DNA of 41,541 nucleotides from Sphaerimonospora mesophila NBRC 14179 = JCM 3151 (GCA_001552515.1 BCRI01000059.1:1-41541), one strand, 5' to 3'; numbered from the stretch's first letter, positions 23,672 to 32,017 are shown. Program-made: numbers and translations. Notes: a model not told the origin generated them from the letters alone.

Positions 23672-24640
23672 CTAGCGAGCCGTCCCGTTCAGGAACCCGG
23701 CGCGTATCCGGGGGTTGAGCACGAAGTAGAGGAGGTCGACGGCCAGATTGGCGACGAGGAAGACCGAGGCGGTGATCAGCGTGCAGGCGATGGCCAGCGG
23801 ATAGTCGTGCTGGCGGAAGGAGCCGACGATGGTCTGGCCGATCCCGGGAATGTTGAACACGTTCTCAACGAGCACGGTGCCGCTCACGAACACGCCGAGC
23901 ATGAGCCCGATCACGGTCGCCGTCGGGATGATCGCGTTCCGCAGCGTGATCTGGCGCAGGAGGCGCCGTTCGGACATCCCCATCGCCCGGGCGAAGGACA
24001 CGTAGTCGGTCTGAGCCGTCTCGATCATCGAGGCGCGCAGCGTCCGCGCGATGATCGCACCTGATCCGAGTCCGAGCGCGAAGGCGGGCAGCACGACGCC
24101 GCGCAGGTTGTCCCATGGGTTCTGGGTGAAGGGCGTCCATCCGCTGGACGGCAGCACCCCCTTGATGTACAGCCCGAAGACGACCACCAGCACCAGTGCC
24201 AGCCAGAAGCTCGGGATGGACAGCGCCACGACGCTGATCACGCGGACGCATCCGTCGACGAACGAGTCGCGCCGGCGGGCGGCCAGCGCCCCGGCGACCA
24301 GGCCCACCGCCACCCAGAACAGGAAGGCGGCCAGGCTGAGCTCCAGGGTGACCGGCAGGCGCTCGCCGATGATGGCGCTCACCGGGCGGTCGCTGAACAG
24401 CGAGTTCCCGAGATCACCGGAGGCGAGGTTGCCGAGGAATTTCGCGTACTGCACCCACAGCGGCTGGTCGAGGCCGAAGCGGTGTTCGACCTCGGCACGC
24501 TTCTCAGGCGTGGGGTTCATGCCGAGGTAGGCGTCGACCGCGCCGCCGGGAGCGGCCCTGAGCATGAAGAAGACGAGCGTCAAGACGATGAGCAGGACCA
24601 GCGCGAGGCCCGCGACCCGACGACCGACATACCGCAGCAT
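23672..24640 (-). CDS. Peptide-type ABC transporter permease, DppB type
   Basis: 322 residues from ATG at 24640, giving the family-typical opening MLRYVGRRVAGL. An ATG at 24691 is in frame but overlaps a regulatory palindrome, so it is probably not used. The APGGAVDAYLGMNPTPEKRAEVEHRFGLDQPLWVQY loop is diagnostic of DppB. The EAA-like loop reads DYVSFARAMGMSERRLLRQITLRNAIIPTA. FNIPGIGQTIVGSF and a final DLLYFVLNPRIR complete the pattern. It is first in its operon, under the GTTCC-N7-GGAAC site at 24673. Confidence 0.92.
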   Translation of the reverse strand: MLRYVGRRVAGLALVLLIVLTLVFFMLRAAPGGAVDAYLGMNPTPEKRAEVEHRFGLDQPLWVQYAKFLGNLASGDLGNSLFSDRPVSAIIGERLPVTLELSLAAFLFWVAVGLVAGALAARRRDSFVDGCVRVISVVALSIPSFWLALVLVVVFGLYIKGVLPSSGWTPFTQNPWDNLRGVVLPAFALGLGSGAIIARTLRASMIETAQTDYVSFARAMGMSERRLLRQITLRNAIIPTATVIGLMLGVFVSGTVLVENVFNIPGIGQTIVGSFRQHDYPLAIACTLITASVFLVANLAVDLLYFVLNPRIRAGFLNGTAR

Positions 24641-24672
24641 TTCCGGGTCCACTTCTGTTGGACGTACAACCG

Positions 24673-24713
24673 GTTCCACAAATCGGAACATCGTTCCCGT
24701 GGCCGGAATATTA
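24673..24713 (-). promoter_or_regulatory. Promoter -10 and GTTCC-N7-GGAAC operator I
   Basis: GTTCC-ACAAATC-GGAAC occupies 24673-24689, about 33 bp upstream of the DppB-type start. On the minus strand TAATAT (complement 24708-24713) is a good -10, placing the palindrome just after the transcription start, a repressor position. A -35 is not clear. It is the first of four identical-arm sites. Confidence 0.6.
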
Positions 24714-24762
24714 ACCTTGCGGAAGCGCGCCGGGAAGAGGCGAAGAAGGATTTCGAAACACT

Positions 24763-24767
24763 GTTCC
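24763..24767 (+). promoter_or_regulatory. GTTCC half-site with conserved left flank
   Basis: GAAACACTGTTCCGCTATAT resembles the left half and flank of sites at 25378 and 28061 (GAAACAG-T/C-GTTCC), but the GGAAC partner is missing. It lies 75 bp from operator I and might be an auxiliary or decayed site. Confidence 0.3.
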
Positions 24768-24782
24768 GCTATATGTCGGCGC

Positions 24783-24812
24783 CTCCGGGACGCCCGGGCC
24801 GGCGCCCCGGAG
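24783..24812 (-). terminator. Terminator hairpin after the lipocalin-like gene
   Basis: An 11-bp stem (24783-24793 with 24802-24812, one G-U pair in the minus-strand RNA) with an eight-base loop lies six bases past the stop of the small gene at 24819. It separates that gene from the transporter operon downstream on the same strand. Confidence 0.6.
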
Positions 24813-24818
24813 CCCGGC

Positions 24819-25268
24819 TCAAGCGACCCTGGTCTCGCTGATGATCGTCCGCTTGACCAGGCGGTCGCCGTCCATCCAGTGCCAGGTCCGGCACTTGTGC
24901 TGTCCGTCGCGCGACAGCTGGATCAGCTCGTAGAGGTAGTTGTTCGGGTCGTTCTTGTACGACCAGGTGAGCACGATCGTCTGGTCGTCGACCTGGCTCA
25001 TCTCTCCGATGATCCGCTCGGTGTCGAAGTGACACACGCCGTCGGCGTCGATCCGGCCGCCGAAGTCGAACGCCACCTGCCGCCCGTCGTCCCAGGTGTA
25101 GGTGTTGGTCTGCAGGATGTCGAAGCTCCCGTCCTCCGGGACGCGGCAGTAGAGATGCGACGCGTGGCGATCGACGATGTTGCCGTCGGCGTCGACGTGG
25201 ATGTACTCCCCCCGCCATTCGCCGAGATGGTTCTCAATGATCGGCATACCGGAAATCGCTGCTCGCAT
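24819..25268 (-). CDS. Small uncharacterised protein, lipocalin-like (DUF3598-like)
   Basis: 149 residues from ATG 25268 with GGGAGGA five bases upstream. There is no signal peptide or membrane segment. The chain is a series of short beta strands: GEWRGEYIHVD at the start, then HLYCRV, TNTYTWDDGRQVAFDFGG, IVLTWSYKN, YLYELIQLSRDGQHKCRTWHWMDG and LVKRTIISETRV. The G-x-W opening and beta-rich plan suggest a lipocalin/FABP-like barrel that binds a small hydrophobic ligand. I recall similar DUF3598-type proteins but cannot assign a function. It diverges from the VOC gene; the shared region contains operator II, so co-regulation is likely. Confidence 0.8.
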   Translation of the reverse strand: MRAAISGMPIIENHLGEWRGEYIHVDADGNIVDRHASHLYCRVPEDGSFDILQTNTYTWDDGRQVAFDFGGRIDADGVCHFDTERIIGEMSQVDDQTIVLTWSYKNDPNNYLYELIQLSRDGQHKCRTWHWMDGDRLVKRTIISETRVA

Positions 25269-25324
25269 GATTCCTCCCTGGTCACACGTGATCCGGCCAT
25301 GGCAAGGCCGAGACGAGAGGCCCG

Positions 25325-25354
25325 TTGACAGGCCGCTGGCGGGGAGCCTAGCGT
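25325..25354 (+). promoter_or_regulatory. Promoter of the VOC/acyl-CoA synthetase unit
   Basis: TTGACA (25325-25330) and TAGCGT (25349-25354) are 18 bp apart, a near-consensus housekeeping promoter. Operator II begins 24 bp downstream, so a bound repressor would block early elongation. The GTG start is 76 bp downstream. Confidence 0.65.
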
Positions 25355-25377
25355 GAACCGAGCCAGATTGAAACAGT

Positions 25378-25394
25378 GTTCCGTTAATAGGAAC
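25378..25394. promoter_or_regulatory. GTTCC-N7-GGAAC operator II
   Basis: GTTCC-GTTAATA-GGAAC; the arms extend to GTGTTCC/GGAACAC (25376-25396). It lies between the divergent lipocalin-like and VOC genes, directly downstream of the VOC promoter. Confidence 0.65.
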
Positions 25395-25429
25395 ACGACT
25401 CGGAGAACAGCAGGCAGCGAGGGGATCAC

Positions 25430-26401
25430 GTGAGCGAGGACAACCGGCAGCCGTTGGTCGAGGGCATCACCGCCGCGATGGTGGGGGTCACCGATTTCGG
25501 CCCCCACCTGGACTTCTTCCGCGACGACCTCGGATTCCAGGTCGCGGCGGAGGGAACCGTCCCGGCGGCGACGGCCGACGCGCTGTGGGGCTCGGGTCCC
25601 GCCGACGTCGAGGTGATGGCGCTGGCGGCGGCCGGCGCCGAGACCGGGCGGATCCATCTCGTACGCGTGCCCGAGCCGATCGCGCCCGCCGAGTCCCCGC
25701 ACAACCTCGACAACGGGCTGATCGGGATCGACATGTACGCCCGCGACATCGAGGCCGCTCACGCCGAGCACGGCCGGTCGGGCCGGGCCTGGACCACCGC
25801 GCCCACGACGTACGGCGTGGCGGTGGGCGAGCGCGAGGTGCAGGTCACCCAGGGCGTGTGCCCGGCTCCCGACGGAACCGTCGTGGTCTTCGTCCAGCCG
25901 GCGGCGGTGCGCGGCACCGAGGCGTGGACCGCCGACCCCGACCGGCCGTTCACCGAGTTGACCTCGGTGGTCTGCCACGTTCCCGACGCCGACGCCGAGG
26001 TCGCCTTCTGGGGGCCGGACGGCCTGGGCATGTCGGTCTGGTACGACGTCGTCTTCTCCTCCCCCGGTTTCGACACCGTCGCGGGACTGCCCTCGGGCAC
26101 CAAGATGCGGCTGGCGTTCCTCGCCGGGGAGAAGACCGCGCGGATCGAGGTCACCTCGGCCGTGGGTGAGCACCGGGTGGACCGCCGGGCGACGCAGCGG
26201 CCGGCTCGCTCGCTCGGACACAGCGGCTGGTCGGTCCGCACCCACGACCTGGCGGCCGCGCTGGAGAGCGTACGCCGGACCGGCGGGCGGGTGCTCGGCG
26301 CGCCCGTCGAGACCGACGACCCGCTGCACGGCCGGGCCATCGTGGCCTGCGCCGACACCCCCAACGGCATCTCCGTCACACTCTGGCAGCCACGAAACTA
26401 A
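25430..26401 (+). CDS. Two-domain VOC (glyoxalase-like) protein
   Basis: 323 residues from GTG 25430 behind GAGGGG. Two vicinal-oxygen-chelate domains can be seen. The first (about 10-150) starts ITAAMVGVTDFGPHLDFFRDDLGFQV, and the second (about 165-320) starts TELTSVVCHVPDADAEVAFWGPDGLGM and ends IVACADTPNGISVTLWQP. The family uses paired beta-alpha-beta units to bind a metal and includes extradiol dioxygenases, epimerases and binding proteins. His/Glu ligand positions are not fully conserved to my eye, so activity is uncertain. It leads the unit with the acyl-CoA synthetase 58 bp on. Confidence 0.85.
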   Translation: MSEDNRQPLVEGITAAMVGVTDFGPHLDFFRDDLGFQVAAEGTVPAATADALWGSGPADVEVMALAAAGAETGRIHLVRVPEPIAPAESPHNLDNGLIGIDMYARDIEAAHAEHGRSGRAWTTAPTTYGVAVGEREVQVTQGVCPAPDGTVVVFVQPAAVRGTEAWTADPDRPFTELTSVVCHVPDADAEVAFWGPDGLGMSVWYDVVFSSPGFDTVAGLPSGTKMRLAFLAGEKTARIEVTSAVGEHRVDRRATQRPARSLGHSGWSVRTHDLAAALESVRRTGGRVLGAPVETDDPLHGRAIVACADTPNGISVTLWQPRN

Positions 26402-26459
26402 GGTATGGATCAGACGAAACCACCCCAAACTACACATAATTTCCTGTGGAGGAAGTGAC

Positions 26460-28010
26460 ATGACCGTCCACCGTGGCGGGGCTCCCCTGTCGATCGCGGG
26501 CGGCGTACGCGAGTTCGCCCGCGCCACCCCTCGCGCCACCGCGGTGATCGACGGTGATCGCATGCTCACCTACGCCGCCCTCGACGAACGCTCCAGTCGC
26601 CTGGCGTGCTCACTCCTCGCCAGTGGACTCACCGCCGGGCAGCGTGTCGCGGTGCTGATGGGCAACCGGCTGGAATACCCGGAGATCGCGGCCGGCATCG
26701 CCAAGGCGGGCCTCGTCATGGTGCCGCTCAATCCGCGGCTCACCGCGAGCGAGGCCCGGTTCATCCTGGAGCACTCCGGCGCACGCGCGATCGTCCTCGA
26801 CGACGCGCTCTCCCTGATCGTCGGGGACGCGATCGAGGAGCTCGGACTCATCTCGCTGTCCATCGACGGGGGCCAGACCGGCCGGTCGTACGAGGAGGCG
26901 CTGGCGGCGGCGCGGGCGGTGGATCCCGCCGCACGGATCGACGAGCTCGATCCATTCTGCATCACCTACACCTCGGGCACGACGGGACGGCCCAAGGGCG
27001 TGCTGATCAGCCACCGCAGCCGGTCGCTGACGTTCTACTGCTCCGCCCTCGAGTGGGGGCTCGGCACGGGGCGGGTGTCGGTGGCGGTCGCCCCCATGTA
27101 CCACGGCGCCGGCTTCGCGTTCGGCTACGCCCCCGTCTACACCGGTGGCACGGTCACCATGCTGCGCAAATGGGACCCCGAGGCACTGCTGCACCTGGTC
27201 GAGCGCGACCGCGCGCAGTCCGCCTTCCTCGTGCCGACGCACGCGCAGATGCTCCGCGCGCTGGACCGCGAGGTCCTGACCGCCAGGGATCTGACGAGCC
27301 TCGACACGCTCTACTTCAACGCCGCCGCGCTGCCCTGGCCGCTCAAGCAGTGGGTCATGGAGACGTTCCCGGCCTGCGGGGTGCACGAACTGTACGGCTC
27401 CACCGAGGCGGGCATCGTGACCAACCTGCGCCCGGCCGACCAGCATCGCAAACCCGGCTCGGTCGGCCACGCCTGGTACATGACCGAGTTGCGGATCGTG
27501 AACGCGGCGGGCGAGCCGGTCCGGCCGGGCGAGCCCGGGGAACTGTTCAGCCGCTCCCCCTTCCTCATGAACGGCTACCACGACGATCCCGCGGCCACCG
27601 CCGAGTGCACGACCGACGACGGCTTTCTCACCTGCGGCGACATCGTCGTGCTGGACGACGAGGGGTACGTCCACGTCGTCGACAGGAAGAAGGACATGAT
27701 CATCTCTGGCGGGGTGAACGTCTATCCCCGCGAGATCGAGGACGTGCTGCACGGCCACGAGGCGGTCGCCGAGGCCGCGGTGGTGGGCGTCGCCTCCGAC
27801 ACGTGGGGCGAGGAGGTCGCGGCCTACGTCGTCCTGCGCGTCGGCATGCCCGCCGACGACGGCGTCATCGACCGGCTCGAGGCGCACTGCCGTGCCAACC
27901 TGGCCGGCTACAAGGTGCCGAAACGCTGGCAGATGGTCGCCGCCCTCCCCCGCAACGCCGCAGGAAAGGTGGTCAAGCGCGACCTGAAGCCCCTCGGCGA
28001 GGCCACCTAG
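26460..28010 (+). CDS. AMP-forming acyl-CoA synthetase / CoA ligase
   Basis: 516 residues from ATG 26460 behind GGAGGAAG. The ANL superfamily core motifs are intact: TYTSGTTGRPKGV (P-loop, about 165-177), NAAALPWPLK, ELYGSTEAG (about 314-322), TCGDIVVLDDEGYVHVVDRKKDMIISGGVNVYP (hinge and A8) and PRNAAGKVVKR with the catalytic Lys near the C-terminus. It activates a carboxylic acid as the AMP ester and then the CoA thioester in the cytoplasm. The acid is unknown; the VOC, bicupin and lipocalin-like neighbours suggest an aromatic, terpenoid or similar acid. Confidence 0.95.
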   Translation: MTVHRGGAPLSIAGGVREFARATPRATAVIDGDRMLTYAALDERSSRLACSLLASGLTAGQRVAVLMGNRLEYPEIAAGIAKAGLVMVPLNPRLTASEARFILEHSGARAIVLDDALSLIVGDAIEELGLISLSIDGGQTGRSYEEALAAARAVDPAARIDELDPFCITYTSGTTGRPKGVLISHRSRSLTFYCSALEWGLGTGRVSVAVAPMYHGAGFAFGYAPVYTGGTVTMLRKWDPEALLHLVERDRAQSAFLVPTHAQMLRALDREVLTARDLTSLDTLYFNAAALPWPLKQWVMETFPACGVHELYGSTEAGIVTNLRPADQHRKPGSVGHAWYMTELRIVNAAGEPVRPGEPGELFSRSPFLMNGYHDDPAATAECTTDDGFLTCGDIVVLDDEGYVHVVDRKKDMIISGGVNVYPREIEDVLHGHEAVAEAAVVGVASDTWGEEVAAYVVLRVGMPADDGVIDRLEAHCRANLAGYKVPKRWQMVAALPRNAAGKVVKRDLKPLGEAT

Positions 28011-28060
28011 CCTTGACCTTAAAACCTCAGACAATTACGCTCAGCTTGACTAGAAACAGC

Positions 28061-28077
28061 GTTCCACATTGCGGAAC
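28061..28077. promoter_or_regulatory. GTTCC-N7-GGAAC operator III
   Basis: GTTCC-ACATTGC-GGAAC, 33 bp upstream of the bicupin GTG and 50 bp after the CoA ligase stop. TTGACT at 28046-28051 may be a -35, but no good -10 follows at normal spacing. The left flank GAAACAGC matches that of operator II. Confidence 0.65.
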
Positions 28078-28109
28078 ACGGAGTCTCGAATCTGCGGAAG
28101 GACACAACA

Positions 28110-29351
28110 GTGCGCCCCCATGTCGAACTGATCCAGGAAGACGACTACGTCTGGCACGGTGCCGAGCTCATCAACGGTGAGGGCCGGGCCAGCGAGCGGC
28201 GCCTGTCCGTCGACGAGGAGGACGGCTCCTCCTCCCTCCGGATCGACTTCCATACCGATTGGGGTCGCGGGCCCGGCATCCACCACGCCAACACCGAGTA
28301 CTACGTGCTCGACGGCTCGATGACGTACGGCGGACGCACGATCGGCAAGGGCGGGTACGTCTACGCGCCCAAGGGCGTGCCGACCGACGCGATCACGTTC
28401 GCCGAGGGGACGCGGATCCTGCACTACCGCGAGTACGGCGACGCCGGCTTCGACCTCGTCGACTCCCTGGCCCACCCCCGCTGGGCGGACGCCAGGGAGG
28501 ACGTCATCGTCATCGACAGCGAGGCGATGCAGTGGGACGCGGTGCCCAACGCCGGTCCCATGCCGGGCCTGTTCATCAAGTATCTGCACGTCGACCCGGT
28601 CACCGGCTTCTACACCCGGCTGGTGCACGCCCAGGAGGGCTGGGCCGACCACCGCCTGGCCCACCACCCCTGCTACGAGGAGGCGTACACGACCCAGGGC
28701 CACATGGAGTACAACTTCGGCACCCTGGACCTCGGCACGTACTTCTTCCGGCCGGCGCGGGTCAAGCACGGCCACTTCACCACGATGGAGGGCGGCGCCA
28801 CCTGGCTGCTGCGCTCCGACGGCGAGCTGCAGAACTGGTACACCCAGAACGAGTGGCTGCGCTGGGGCGGCGAGGCGGTCAACTACGGGCCGGACGGCGG
28901 CCGCATGCGCTGGTCGAAGTCCTCGCACGATCACGGCTCCGGCCCCACCTGGCGCAGCGAGAAGGACATCGCCGACCTCACGGCGGCCTGGCAGTACCAG
29001 CACGACCTGGGCGAGCCCGACGCGAAGTACGTGCAGCACGGGCAGGGCACCGACCGGAGCCTGATCGCGATCGCCAAGGCCCTGGACGCGGCCCGGCTGC
29101 AGGGCGGCCACGGCGACGGGCACGACCACGGCCACGACCATGGGCATGACCACGACCACGACGTGCCCGCCCTCGACTGGGGCGCCGACCCCGCCTCGCT
29201 CGAGCACGCCGACGAGCGCACCGACGAGGGCGCGCACAACTGGGCGCACGGCCGGGCCTGGAAGCCGGGCGACCCCATCCCCGCCCCCGTCCTGTCGACC
29301 CTTCCCGTGCGCAGCCGGTCCCGCGGCCGCTGGGACGGCGACGGCATGTAG
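28110..29351 (+). CDS. Bicupin-type protein with His-rich segment
   Basis: 413 residues from GTG 28110 behind GGAAGGA. Two cupin-like halves are visible. In the first, PGIHHANTEYYVLDGSMTYGG (about 56-76) is a metal-binding cupin motif. In the second, GWADHRLAHHPCYEEAYTTQGHMEYNFGTL and the later ARVKHGHFT supply further His/Glu residues (about 175-224). Near the end, residues 334-351 read HGDGHDHGHDHGHDHDHD, eight His in 18 residues, likely a metal store or sensor. Cupins of this kind are dioxygenases, isomerases or metal-binding proteins. It follows operator III and probably shares a transcript with the membrane gene downstream. Confidence 0.82.
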   Translation: MRPHVELIQEDDYVWHGAELINGEGRASERRLSVDEEDGSSSLRIDFHTDWGRGPGIHHANTEYYVLDGSMTYGGRTIGKGGYVYAPKGVPTDAITFAEGTRILHYREYGDAGFDLVDSLAHPRWADAREDVIVIDSEAMQWDAVPNAGPMPGLFIKYLHVDPVTGFYTRLVHAQEGWADHRLAHHPCYEEAYTTQGHMEYNFGTLDLGTYFFRPARVKHGHFTTMEGGATWLLRSDGELQNWYTQNEWLRWGGEAVNYGPDGGRMRWSKSSHDHGSGPTWRSEKDIADLTAAWQYQHDLGEPDAKYVQHGQGTDRSLIAIAKALDAARLQGGHGDGHDHGHDHGHDHDHDVPALDWGADPASLEHADERTDEGAHNWAHGRAWKPGDPIPAPVLSTLPVRSRSRGRWDGDGM

Positions 29352-29398
29352 CAGTCACACCCGGTCGATCAGCGCGACCGACCACGCATCGACGGACA

Positions 29399-29427
29399 CG
29401 TGGCCGGGCCCGACGGGCCCGGCCACG
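29399..29427 (+). terminator. Hairpin between bicupin and membrane protein genes
   Basis: A perfect 13-bp GC stem (29399-29411 with 29415-29427) with loop GAC lies 47 bp after the bicupin stop and 24 bp before the next ATG. It may attenuate transcription or mask the ribosome site rather than end the operon fully. Confidence 0.55.
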
Positions 29428-29451
29428 ATCTCATCTACGGAGCGTCCCCGC

Positions 29452-30186
29452 ATGACCCTCATCTCGACCGTTGAACCCGTGCACGGGTTCAACGCGCACA
29501 GCCTGGCGATCTTTCTCCACCTCGTCCTGTTCGTCTACTGGCTGGGCGGCGACATCGGCGTCTACTACTCCAGCCGGTTCATCCTCCGCTCCGATCTCGC
29601 GCCGGCGGCACGCTCGGTGGCCGCCAAGATCATGCACGTCGTCGACATGGCGCCCCGGATCTGCCTCGTGCTGTTCCTGCCCAGCGGCGTGACGCTGATG
29701 GCGCTGAGCCCGTTCGGCGAGGGCTACTTCCCCGGCTGGCTGGTGGCGCTCGCCTGGGTCGGCGCGCTGTGCTGGCTGGCCCTGGTCATCTACGACTACA
29801 CGCGCGGCGCCACCCCGCTCGGCCGGGTGGTGCAGCGGCTTGATCTGCTGGTCAGGTACGCCATGGTCGCCGCCCTCGTCGGCATCGGCCTCTACATGAT
29901 CTTTGTGACCGAGCCCTTCGGCGTGCAGACGAATCCGAAGTGGCTGGGCGGCAAGCTCGCGGCCTACGGCCTGTGCATCCTCGGCGGCGTGCTGATCCGC
30001 TGGCGACTGCGTCCGTTCGGCCCGGCCTTCGGCCGGCTCATGACCGAGGGCTCCAGCCGCGAGGTCGAGCAGGCGATCACCCGGTCGATCCGGACCTGCC
30101 TGCCGTACGTCTACCTGATCTGGGCGATGGTGCTGGTGGCGGCGTTCCTCGGCGTCGTCAAGCCCGGCACCACCGCCTTCGGCTGA
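29452..30186 (+). CDS. Uncharacterised integral membrane protein
   Basis: 244 residues from ATG 29452 with GGAG nine bases upstream. About six membrane segments are visible, beginning SLAIFLHLVLFVYWLGGDIGVYYSSRFI, then CLVLFLPSGVTLMAL, WLVALAWVGALCWLALVIY, YAMVAALVGIGLYMIFV, LAAYGLCILGGVLIRW and YLIWAMVLVAAFLGVV. The conserved-looking H23 in the first segment and H50 in KIMHVVDMAPR could bind haem or metal, as in CopD- or cytochrome-like proteins, but I cannot name the family. Its position after the bicupin suggests a partner role such as transport or electron supply. Confidence 0.78.
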   Translation: MTLISTVEPVHGFNAHSLAIFLHLVLFVYWLGGDIGVYYSSRFILRSDLAPAARSVAAKIMHVVDMAPRICLVLFLPSGVTLMALSPFGEGYFPGWLVALAWVGALCWLALVIYDYTRGATPLGRVVQRLDLLVRYAMVAALVGIGLYMIFVTEPFGVQTNPKWLGGKLAAYGLCILGGVLIRWRLRPFGPAFGRLMTEGSSREVEQAITRSIRTCLPYVYLIWAMVLVAAFLGVVKPGTTAFG

Positions 30187-30211
30187 TCGCCGCCCCACCC
30201 CTGCGAGAGGC

Positions 30212-30237
30212 GAGCCCCCGTCCACCGACGGGGGCTC
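30212..30237. terminator. Bidirectional terminator between convergent genes
   Basis: An 11-bp perfect stem (30212-30222 with 30227-30237) with loop CACC lies between the ends of the membrane protein gene and the DppF-type ATPase gene, serving both directions. Confidence 0.75.
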
Positions 30238-30242
30238 ACTCG

Positions 30243-31190
30243 TCACCGCGGAAGGTCGAGCCCGGCACAGGCGACCCGGTGGCCCGGCGCGCACTCGACC
30301 ACCGGGATCGGCCCGGCGGTGCACTCGGCGGCCGCCCGGTGGCAGCGTTCGAAGAACGGGCACCGCGAACCGCCGGCGGGCCGCTCGGCCGGCAGCGGCA
30401 GCACCGGCAGCTCGGCGCGCGGGTCGAGCGGCAGGCGGGCGCTGAGCAACGCCTGCGTGTACGGGTGCCGCGGTGAGTCGAGGACGTCATCGGTGGGTCC
30501 GCTCTCGACCACCTCGCCGCGGTACATCACCAGCACCCGATCCGACAGGTGATTGATCGTCTCGACGTCATGGGAGATCAGGCAGTAGGTCAGCCCCTCC
30601 TCCCGCTGGATCGAGCCGAGCAGGTCGAGGATGTCGCCGCGGATCGACCGGTCCAGGGCCGAGGTCGGCTCGTCCAGCAGCACCAGGCGCGGCCGGGTGA
30701 CGATCGCCCGGGCGATCCCGACGCGCTGCTGCTCTCCGCCGCTGAGCCGGCCGGGGTATCGCTCCTGCAGGTCCGGTCCGAGACCGACCCGGCTGAGCGC
30801 CTCCCGCGCCGCGCTCGTCCGCCCACAGGCCGCGGCACGGCCGGGACGCTGCACTTCCAGCGGTTCGAGCACCGACTCCAGCGCGGTGCGCCGGGGGTCG
30901 AGCGAGGCGAACGGTTCCTGGAAGACGATCCCGATGGAGGTGCGCAGCGTGCGCCGCTCCCGGCCGGACATGGTGGACAGGTCTCGCCCGTCGAAGACGA
31001 CCGTTCCCTCGTCCGGGGGCATGAGACCGACCGCGATCCTGGCCACGGTCGACTTGCCCGATCCGCTCTCGCCGATGATGCCGAGCACCTCGCCCTCGGG
31101 GATGGCGAAGGACACGCCGTTCACCGCTCGAACCACACCGGTGCCGCTCCTGAACCGCTTGTGCACGCCCACGACATCGAGCAGGCTCAT
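30243..31190 (-). CDS. Peptide-type ABC transporter ATPase, DppF type
   Basis: 315 residues from ATG 31190 with GGGAGGGG upstream, overlapping the preceding ATPase gene by four bases. Walker A GESGSGKST, Q-loop VFQEPFASLDP, signature LSGGEQQR, Walker B LVLLDEPTSALD and H-loop LISHDVE are complete. The oligopeptide C-terminal extension with CPFFERCHRAAAEC is present. It forms the ATPase pair with the DppD-type protein beneath the two permeases. It is last in a five-gene operon. Confidence 0.96.
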   Translation of the reverse strand: MSLLDVVGVHKRFRSGTGVVRAVNGVSFAIPEGEVLGIIGESGSGKSTVARIAVGLMPPDEGTVVFDGRDLSTMSGRERRTLRTSIGIVFQEPFASLDPRRTALESVLEPLEVQRPGRAAACGRTSAAREALSRVGLGPDLQERYPGRLSGGEQQRVGIARAIVTRPRLVLLDEPTSALDRSIRGDILDLLGSIQREEGLTYCLISHDVETINHLSDRVLVMYRGEVVESGPTDDVLDSPRHPYTQALLSARLPLDPRAELPVLPLPAERPAGGSRCPFFERCHRAAAECTAGPIPVVECAPGHRVACAGLDLPR

Positions 31191-32017
31191 CGCCCCTCCC
31201 TTCCCGCGGGCGGCGCCGGTTCCGGCGCCCCCGGACGGCGCAGCAAGGCCCGGGTGTAGGGGTCTCGCGGATCGGCGAAGACCTCGCGTACGGGCCCGGA
31301 CTCGACGACGCGGCCCCGGTGCAGCACGGTGACCTCGTCGCAGTAATGGGCGACGACGCCCAGGTCGTGAGTGATCAGCAGGATGCCGAGTCCCCGATCG
31401 GCGCGCAGGCCCGCCAGCAGATCGAGCACCCGGCGCTGCACGGTCAGGTCGAGCGCGCTGGTGGGTTCGTCGGCCAGCACCAGCGCCGGGCTGAGCGCGG
31501 TGGCGATCGCGATCACCACGCGTTGCGCCATGCCGCCGCTGAGCTGGAACGGATACTGCCGCAGCACCGCCTCGGGATCGGGCATGCCGACCTCGGACAG
31601 GCACTCGGCCGCCCTGGCCAGATGCCGAGCCCGTGATCCCGGCACCCGATGCTGGCGGAAGAACGTACGGAACTGGGCGCCGACCGTCATCAGCGGATGC
31701 AGCGAACCGGCCCCGTCCTGGCCGATGTATCCGATTTGGGAACCGCGCAACCGCCGCAGCTCCTTGGCGGAGCACCGCAGCAGGTCACCGGCGCCGGCGA
31801 AGTCGATCCGCCCGGACACCCTGGCGTTGTGCGCCGACAACCCCAGCACCGCCTTGATCAGACTCGACTTGCCGGAGCCCGAGCCGCCGACGAGGCCGTG
31901 TACGCGACCCCTGCCGACATCCAGGTGGGCGCCGGACAGGGCCTCGGCCGACGTACCGCGGGCCAGCTCATAGTGGACCGACAGGTCGCTGATGGAGAGA
32001 ACCGCATCATTCGTCAT
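31187..32017 (-). CDS. Peptide-type ABC transporter ATPase, DppD type
   Basis: 276 residues. Walker A is GGSGSGKSS, signature LSGGMAQR, Walker B LVLADEPTSALD and H-loop ITHDLGVV. The Q-loop region reads IGQDGAGSLHPL, with Q retained. It is shorter than typical DppD (~330) because the C-terminal oligopeptide domain is reduced. ATGA overlaps join it to the DppC-type gene upstream and the DppF-type gene downstream. It could in principle also serve the ATPase-deficient transporter at 21154-24640. Confidence 0.95.
   Translation of the reverse strand: MTNDAVLSISDLSVHYELARGTSAEALSGAHLDVGRGRVHGLVGGSGSGKSSLIKAVLGLSAHNARVSGRIDFAGAGDLLRCSAKELRRLRGSQIGYIGQDGAGSLHPLMTVGAQFRTFFRQHRVPGSRARHLARAAECLSEVGMPDPEAVLRQYPFQLSGGMAQRVVIAIATALSPALVLADEPTSALDLTVQRRVLDLLAGLRADRGLGILLITHDLGVVAHYCDEVTVLHRGRVVESGPVREVFADPRDPYTRALLRRPGAPEPAPPAGREGR

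Noticed and set aside
24641-24691. 17-residue N-terminal extension of the first DppB-type permease
   Set aside because: The earlier ATG overlaps operator I and follows the predicted -10 so closely that the family-typical MLRYVGRRV start is preferred.
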